Source: an uncultured Mucilaginibacter sp.
GTDB taxonomy: Bacteria > Bacteroidota > Bacteroidia > Sphingobacteriales > Sphingobacteriaceae
Direction of reading: 5' to 3'
Length of the DNA stretch: 47,736 nt
Assembly: GCA_903915155.1 (NCBI GenBank)
Contig: CAIWRU010000027.1
Coordinates: forward strand, 1 to 47,736
Below are positions 44,082 to 47,736 of the stretch, one piece after another; the first letter of the stretch is position 1, and each line of letters starts with the position of its first letter. The notes beneath the pieces are model-generated. The model did no database searches, was not told where the DNA came from, and worked only from the letters and a program-made list of their open reading frames with translations. The translations under genes and the position numbers were made by a program.

Positions 44082-44840
44082 TTACTTTCTAAATATCGTG
44101 CCCGCGTTTGCTTGTGCGGTGGGCATTACTATCAGTTCGTTTATGTTTACGTGGGCGGGGCGCGATACGGCGAACCAGATGGTTTCGGCTATATCCTCCG
44201 CCGATAGCGCATCAAATCCTTCGTACACTTTTTTCGCCCGCTTTTCATCGCCCTTAAAGCGTACTATAGAAAATTCCGTTTCCACAGCACCGGGATGAAC
44301 CGCAGTTACCTTTATGCCGTGTGGCAGCAAATCAATACGCATGGCTTTGCTAAGGGCATCTACCGCGTGCTTTGAGGCACAATATACGTTGCCATTGGCG
44401 TAAACTTCCTTCCCGGCTATCGAGCCTAGGTTAATAATATGGCCGTGACCGTGGTCTATCATCCAGTTGGCTACTATTTTACTTACGTACAGCAGGCCTT
44501 TTACGTTGGTGTCTATCATGCGGTCCCAGTCGTCGTAGTCGCCTTTATCAATGGGGTCGAGGCCCTGGCTAAGCCCTGCATTATTTACCAGCACATTTAC
44601 TTTCTTCCACCTTTCGGGCAGACCGTTAAGCGTGTCCACTACTTCCTGGCGGTCGCGTACATCAAATGATGACGTAGCTATATCTACATTATATTTTTTG
44701 TTCAAACGATGGGCCACATGGTCCAGCCTATCTTTTCGCCTGCCGGTAAGTACCAGGTCGTATCCTTCGCGGGCGAACAGTTCGGCGGTAGCCTCTCCTA
44801 TACCAGCTGTGGCGCCGGTTATTAATGCAATTTTAGCCAT
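44082..44840 (-). CDS. Short-chain dehydrogenase/reductase, YdfG-like
   Basis: The 252-residue classical SDR has the nucleotide-binding TGATAGIG (8-15), NNAG (86-89) and the catalytic Ser140, Tyr153 and Lys157 (YCASKHA). The GRRKDRLD basic patch after strand two suggests NADP(H) preference. It resembles YdfG-type 3-hydroxy-acid or serine dehydrogenases, but the substrate cannot be assigned. It is followed by no close gene; porT lies upstream with a 44-base gap on the same strand. Confidence 0.92.
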   Translation of the reverse strand: MAKIALITGATAGIGEATAELFAREGYDLVLTGRRKDRLDHVAHRLNKKYNVDIATSSFDVRDRQEVVDTLNGLPERWKKVNVLVNNAGLSQGLDPIDKGDYDDWDRMIDTNVKGLLYVSKIVANWMIDHGHGHIINLGSIAGKEVYANGNVYCASKHAVDALSKAMRIDLLPHGIKVTAVHPGAVETEFSIVRFKGDEKRAKKVYEGFDALSAEDIAETIWFAVSRPAHVNINELIVMPTAQANAGTIFRK

Positions 44841-44884
44841 AGATATTAGTAACTATCGGCCACGAAATTAGTTTTTTAAAACAA

Positions 44885-45619
44885 CTATTCGAAGCAAAGG
44901 CTTAACATTACCGTATGTAATGACAATTTACTTATAGGCGCAGAGAACGGCTGGGCCTCGGGATATAGCACATTACCAAATGAGTTGGAGAACTTTAGCT
45001 CGGGCGAAAGTTTAAAATATTCAAAGTAAATATCACAACCTATACCAAACTCGTAAGACTCATAGCTGGTCATATTTTTAACGTTCCTGTCGATCAAAGC
45101 CACATCGCCATCGCTTTTGTTGGCCCCTATACCATAGGAATATTTTAATCCCCCGATAACATATGCCCTGAAATCATCAATCCTATCTGACTTGAGCTTC
45201 AACAACAACGGAAAATCAACTGTTGTAGGCGCTACGGTCTTGGTTACATTATATTTAGGATCGGAATACGTGTAGGTAAGGCTTCGGCTTCCAAATATCA
45301 ATAACGGTGTAAGGCGCGCTTCCAAGTGTTCGGTTAGCCGGTAACGGGTGATAAATCCCACGCCAAAGCCGGGCGTATTTGCCGAACTGATGTTATTTAG
45401 TTCGCTGGTAACCGGCACATTGCCATTTGTTGGGTCGAGGAAAGGGGTTCGCCAATCGGGTTTCTTTAATATCTTGTAATAATTAGCAACGTACGAAAAG
45501 GTGAAGCCAAAGCTCAGGTCCTTTTGATCGGCACCACCACCCCACGCAGGCGCATGCTGTGCAAATACAAAATTGCAGCAAAACATGAGCATGATGAGGG
45601 TTAAGTACCGTTTAATCAT
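44885..45619 (-). CDS. porT: PorT-family outer-membrane beta-barrel protein
   Basis: The 244-residue protein has a signal peptide (1-20, NFVFAQ) and a strand-rich barrel (GFGVGFITRYRLTEHLEARLTPLLIFGSRSLTY, YVIGGLKYSYGIGANK, FGIGCDIYFEYFKLSPELKFSNSF). PorT/SprT proteins take part in the type IX secretion system. The assignment rests on barrel features together with the gene order: it overlaps the methyltransferase gene by four bases, the ubiE-porT pairing I recall as conserved in Bacteroidota. Whether this strain has a working type IX system cannot be told from the window. Confidence 0.8.
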   Translation of the reverse strand: MIKRYLTLIMLMFCCNFVFAQHAPAWGGGADQKDLSFGFTFSYVANYYKILKKPDWRTPFLDPTNGNVPVTSELNNISSANTPGFGVGFITRYRLTEHLEARLTPLLIFGSRSLTYTYSDPKYNVTKTVAPTTVDFPLLLKLKSDRIDDFRAYVIGGLKYSYGIGANKSDGDVALIDRNVKNMTSYESYEFGIGCDIYFEYFKLSPELKFSNSFGNVLYPEAQPFSAPISKLSLHTVMLSLCFE

Positions 45620-46344
45620 TTAACGCCTGTATAAATGGAACAGATACCAAACGCTAAAGGCCGGCATTTGGTATTTTTAAAACCCGCCTTCTGCATTAAG
45701 GTCACAAACTTTTCGCCATCGGGAAAAGCGGCAACCGATTCGGGCAGGTAACTATAGGCACGGGCATCCTTTGAAAAAAGTTTGCCTATACCGGGGGTTA
45801 TATACGTAAAATAGACGTTATAAAGTTGCTTTATAGGGAATGCTTTAGGTTTTGAGAACTCCAGCACCACCGCTTTACCGCCGGGTTTTAATACGCGATT
45901 AATATCGGCAAGACCAACTTCAAGGTTCTCGAAATTGCGCACACCATAGGCAACGGTTACCGCATCGAACTCATTGGCTTCAAAAGGCAGTTTTTCCGAA
46001 TCGCCTAATTTTATTTCGAACTTATCCCCTAACCTGCGTTTGGTTATTTTTTGCTGCGCGATATCCAACATGCCCTGTGAAATATCAACCCCTACAATTT
46101 TCTTGGGATTGAGGATGGATAAAGCTTCGAAGGCGAAATCGCCTGTTCCGGTGGCTACATCCAGTATCAGTTGCGGGTTATCAGCTTTTAATTCATTAAT
46201 GGCTTTTTTACGCCAGATAATATCGATGCCCAATGACAAAAAATGATTCAGAAAATCGTAGGTTTTGGAGATGTTGTTGAACATATCGGCCACCTGTGTT
46301 TTTTTGGCTTCCTGCTGGTTATAGGGCGTTATGGTTTCGTTCAT
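45616..46344 (-). CDS. ubiE: Demethylmenaquinone methyltransferase MenG/UbiE
   Basis: The enzyme methylates demethylmenaquinone with S-adenosylmethionine, the last step of menaquinone synthesis; menaquinone is the probable electron acceptor of the complex I encoded nearby. The 242-residue protein has ISKTYDFLNHFLSLGIDIIWRKKAI, the SAM-binding DVATGTGD (62-69) and SEKLPFEANEFDAVTVAYGVRNF. I chose the ATG at 46344. The in-frame TTG at 46356 lies inside the -7 promoter box and is unlikely to be transcribed. Its stop overlaps porT by four bases. Confidence 0.95.
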   Translation of the reverse strand: MNETITPYNQQEAKKTQVADMFNNISKTYDFLNHFLSLGIDIIWRKKAINELKADNPQLILDVATGTGDFAFEALSILNPKKIVGVDISQGMLDIAQQKITKRRLGDKFEIKLGDSEKLPFEANEFDAVTVAYGVRNFENLEVGLADINRVLKPGGKAVVLEFSKPKAFPIKQLYNVYFTYITPGIGKLFSKDARAYSYLPESVAAFPDGEKFVTLMQKAGFKNTKCRPLAFGICSIYTGVK

Positions 46345-46353
46345 ATTGTGGGG

Positions 46354-46361
46354 CAAAGATA
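46354..46361 (-). promoter_or_regulatory. -7 box TATCTTTG upstream of ubiE
   Basis: TATCTTTG on the minus strand is a perfect TAnnTTTG ending 9 bases before the ATG at 46344, so the transcript would be nearly leaderless. No TTTG at -33 is seen. It decides the start codon of the downstream gene. Confidence 0.5.
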
Positions 46362-46369
46362 GGCAATTT

Positions 46370-46461
46370 GTTCATGGTTCATAGTTGATGGTTCATAGTA
46401 GCTACAACGTATAAGTGACAATCAACGTTTACCATGAACTATGATCTATCAACTATGAACT
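46370..46461. repeat. Imperfect inverted repeat between the VOC gene and ubiE
   Basis: The left arm (46370..46400) and right arm (46431..46461) share GTTCATAGTTGAT and pair at about 21 of 24 core positions. Units are TTCATAG and TTCATGG. The right arm encodes the last two residues and the stop of the VOC protein, so the repeat overlaps coding sequence. Confidence 0.8.
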
Positions 46462-46947
46462 GACCTCCAAACTCAATAATCCTTTTACATCCAACGCGCG
46501 GGTGTACATGGTTAAATTACCTTCGGCATCAAGAGGCCATTGATCTTTGGGGCGATCCCAGTATAGTTCAACGCCGTTGCCGTCGGGGTCGTCCAAATAA
46601 ATGGCTTCGGATACGCCGTGATCGGATGCGCCGGTTAGTGGATATTTGTTATCGATCAATCGCTGCACGATAACCGCCAGGTCTTTGCGTTCAGGGTATA
46701 ATATAGCCGTGTGGAACAGGCCTGGAGCGTATTCGGGAGCGGGTGGCGCGCCTTTGCTTTGCCAGGTGTTTAAGCCGATATGGTGATGATAGCCGCCGGC
46801 AGATATGAATGCTGCCTGATCGCCGTAGGTGGTTACGATGTCGAATCCAAGCAAGCCGCTGTAAAAATCCAATGATTTTTGCAGGTCGCTTACTTTTAAA
46901 TGTACGTGGCCTATGCGGGTTTGGGCTGGTATTTTATAATTATCCAT
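46453..46947 (-). CDS. VOC-superfamily (glyoxalase/extradiol dioxygenase-like) protein
   Basis: The 164-residue cytosolic protein carries RIGHVHLKVSDLQKSLDFYSGLLGF (metal ligand candidate His14), AGGYHHHIGLNTW (54-56) and YLDDPDGNGVELYWDRP (Glu127), with FHTAILY (His79) opening the second half, so metal ligands are present. The sequence resembles CatE-like extradiol dioxygenases, but the substrate is unknown. Its stop and last residues lie in an inverted repeat (46370..46461). Confidence 0.88.
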   Translation of the reverse strand: MDNYKIPAQTRIGHVHLKVSDLQKSLDFYSGLLGFDIVTTYGDQAAFISAGGYHHHIGLNTWQSKGAPPAPEYAPGLFHTAILYPERKDLAVIVQRLIDNKYPLTGASDHGVSEAIYLDDPDGNGVELYWDRPKDQWPLDAEGNLTMYTRALDVKGLLSLEVSS

Positions 46948-46964
46948 GATGATATGTTTATTAG

Positions 46965-47017
46965 TTTGGCTAAAGCCAAATGTCTGTTATATTTTATCCG
47001 TCCCTTAAAAGGGACGG
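46965..47017. repeat. Two short perfect palindromes in the divergent VOC-engB gap
   Basis: TTTGGCTAAAGCCAAA (46965..46980) and CCGTCCCTTAAAAGGGACGG (46998..47017) are each perfect. They lie between divergent start codons, so they are unlikely to be terminators for either gene and look like REP-type elements. Confidence 0.8.
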
Positions 47018-47110
47018 CAATTATTTCAATACTATCCATCAGCAATATGTAATTTATTATATCCTGATAATAATATATGTTTAAACATCAAATTTACGCA
47101 AAACAAATTT

Positions 47111-47118
47111 TACCTTTG
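47111..47118 (+). promoter_or_regulatory. -7 box TACCTTTG directly before engB
   Basis: TACCTTTG is a perfect TAnnTTTG and ends five bases before the engB ATG, so the transcript would begin at or next to the start codon. It is the third TACCTTTG placed upstream of a conserved gene in this window. Confidence 0.5.
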
Positions 47119-47122
47119 TACA

Positions 47123-47736
47123 ATGATTGTAAAATCTGCCGAGTTTATTTGCAGCAACACCCAAATTTCGAAGCTTCCGCCGCCGGTTAAGCCTGAATAC
47201 GCTTTTATCGGGCGGAGTAACGTGGGGAAATCGAGCCTTATTAATATGCTTGCGCAAAAAAAGGGGCTGGCAAAAACATCGCAAACACCGGGTAAAACGC
47301 AGCTGATCAACCATTTTTTGGTGAATGGCAGCTGGTATATCGTCGATTTGCCGGGCTATGGCTATGCCAGGGCATCGAAAAGTAAAAAAGCCGATTGGGA
47401 TAAGTTCATCCATACCTATTTGGATAAGCGCGAAAGCCTACAGGTTGTGATGGTGCTGATCGACAGTCGGCTTGAGCCGCAAAAGATAGACCTGGAATTT
47501 TGTAACTGGCTGGGCGAAAAAGGCCTGTCGTTCGTGCTGGTATTTACCAAGGCCGACAAGCAATCGAGCATAAAAACCGATCAGAACATCGCCAAATTCA
47601 AAAAAGCGCTTTTAGCTACTTTTGAGGAAGCGCCGCATTATTTTGTTACTTCGGCGGAAACGATGTTGGGGCGGGATGAGATTTTGGGATTTATTGGGGG
47701 GATCAATACTGCGTTTGAGGTGCCACAGTTTATTGA
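47123..47736 (+). CDS. engB: Ribosome-biogenesis GTPase EngB/YsxC, 3' end cut by the window
   Basis: EngB/YihA/YsxC is an essential GTPase for large ribosomal subunit assembly. The 204 residues visible carry G1 GRSNVGKSS (30-38), the switch TPGKTQ (55-60), G3 DLPGYG (75-80), G4 TKAD (142-145) and G5 SAE near the end. The start is the ATG at 47123 (MIVKSAEFICSN). The frame is open to the last base, and the expected length of about 200-210 residues means only a few codons are missing. It is the only plus-strand gene in the last 30 kb. Confidence 0.95.
   Translation, partial: MIVKSAEFICSNTQISKLPPPVKPEYAFIGRSNVGKSSLINMLAQKKGLAKTSQTPGKTQLINHFLVNGSWYIVDLPGYGYARASKSKKADWDKFIHTYLDKRESLQVVMVLIDSRLEPQKIDLEFCNWLGEKGLSFVLVFTKADKQSSIKTDQNIAKFKKALLATFEEAPHYFVTSAETMLGRDEILGFIGGINTAFEVPQFI

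Noticed and set aside
47081..47413. Minus-strand open frame opposite engB
   Set aside because: It is antisense to a conserved GTPase with all G motifs and shows no protein-family features.
1..47736. CRISPR array, prophage, insertion sequence or secondary-metabolite cluster
   Set aside because: No regularly spaced repeats, transposase, integrase, phage or biosynthetic genes were seen; the repeats present are palindromic and intergenic.

Overview
The window looks like a chromosomal segment of a Bacteroidota member, most likely Sphingobacteriaceae (Pedobacter/Mucilaginibacter-like). This is inferred from SusC/SusD proteins, DUF4249-linked TonB receptors, a PorT-family barrel, promoter -7 boxes of the TAnnTTTG type, moderate GC, and many small intergenic palindromes. 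No tRNA, rRNA, CRISPR array, transposase or phage gene was recognised. Most genes read on the minus strand; the plus-strand exceptions are a CDGSH protein, truA and a DEAD-box-like gene (14.1-16.5 kb) and engB, which is cut by the right edge.

Region 1 (0-14 kb) is a glycan-utilisation locus. In transcription order (right to left) it encodes a ricin-lectin/beta-propeller lipoprotein, a GH38-like hydrolase, an SGNH hydrolase, a CE1-like esterase, then SusD, two small accessory surface proteins (DUF5004-like and DUF4961-like) and finally SusC. SusC comes after SusD, the reverse of the usual order. A 12-base motif, TTTGCTAAATCG read on the minus strand, occurs five times in its non-coding gaps. 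At three of them its first four bases act as a plausible -33 box exactly 19 bases from a -7-like box, which suggests one regulator or promoter class for the locus.

Region 2 (14-24.5 kb) mixes housekeeping and accessory genes: a CDGSH iron-sulfur protein, TruA, a DEAD-box protein whose motifs are nearly all degenerate, an alpha/beta hydrolase coupled to a VF530-type protein, a TonB receptor/DUF4249 pair, a GH29 fucosidase with a discoidin-like domain, and a long amidophosphoribosyltransferase-like enzyme.

Region 3 (24.7-33.2 kb) is the membrane half of respiratory complex I, nuoH-I-J-K-L-M-N, with no nuoA-G. A small secreted protein built of two SusC-plug-like motifs sits between nuoK and nuoL, and the nuoH/nuoI junction is a perfect 25-bp inverted repeat that includes the nuoI start codon.

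Region 4 (33.3-43.3 kb) is an envelope biogenesis run: alpha/beta hydrolase, CBS protein, NAD kinase, a DUF6089-type protein, uppS, bamA, two skp/ompH genes and murI. A frameshifted exbD-like gene and a cluster of palindromes lie between the DUF6089-type gene and uppS. Region 5 (43.4-47.7 kb) holds yqeY, an SDR oxidoreductase, porT, menG/ubiE, a VOC protein and engB. Intergenic inverted repeats made of short iterated units recur at gene junctions in regions 3 to 5, often touching start or stop codons.
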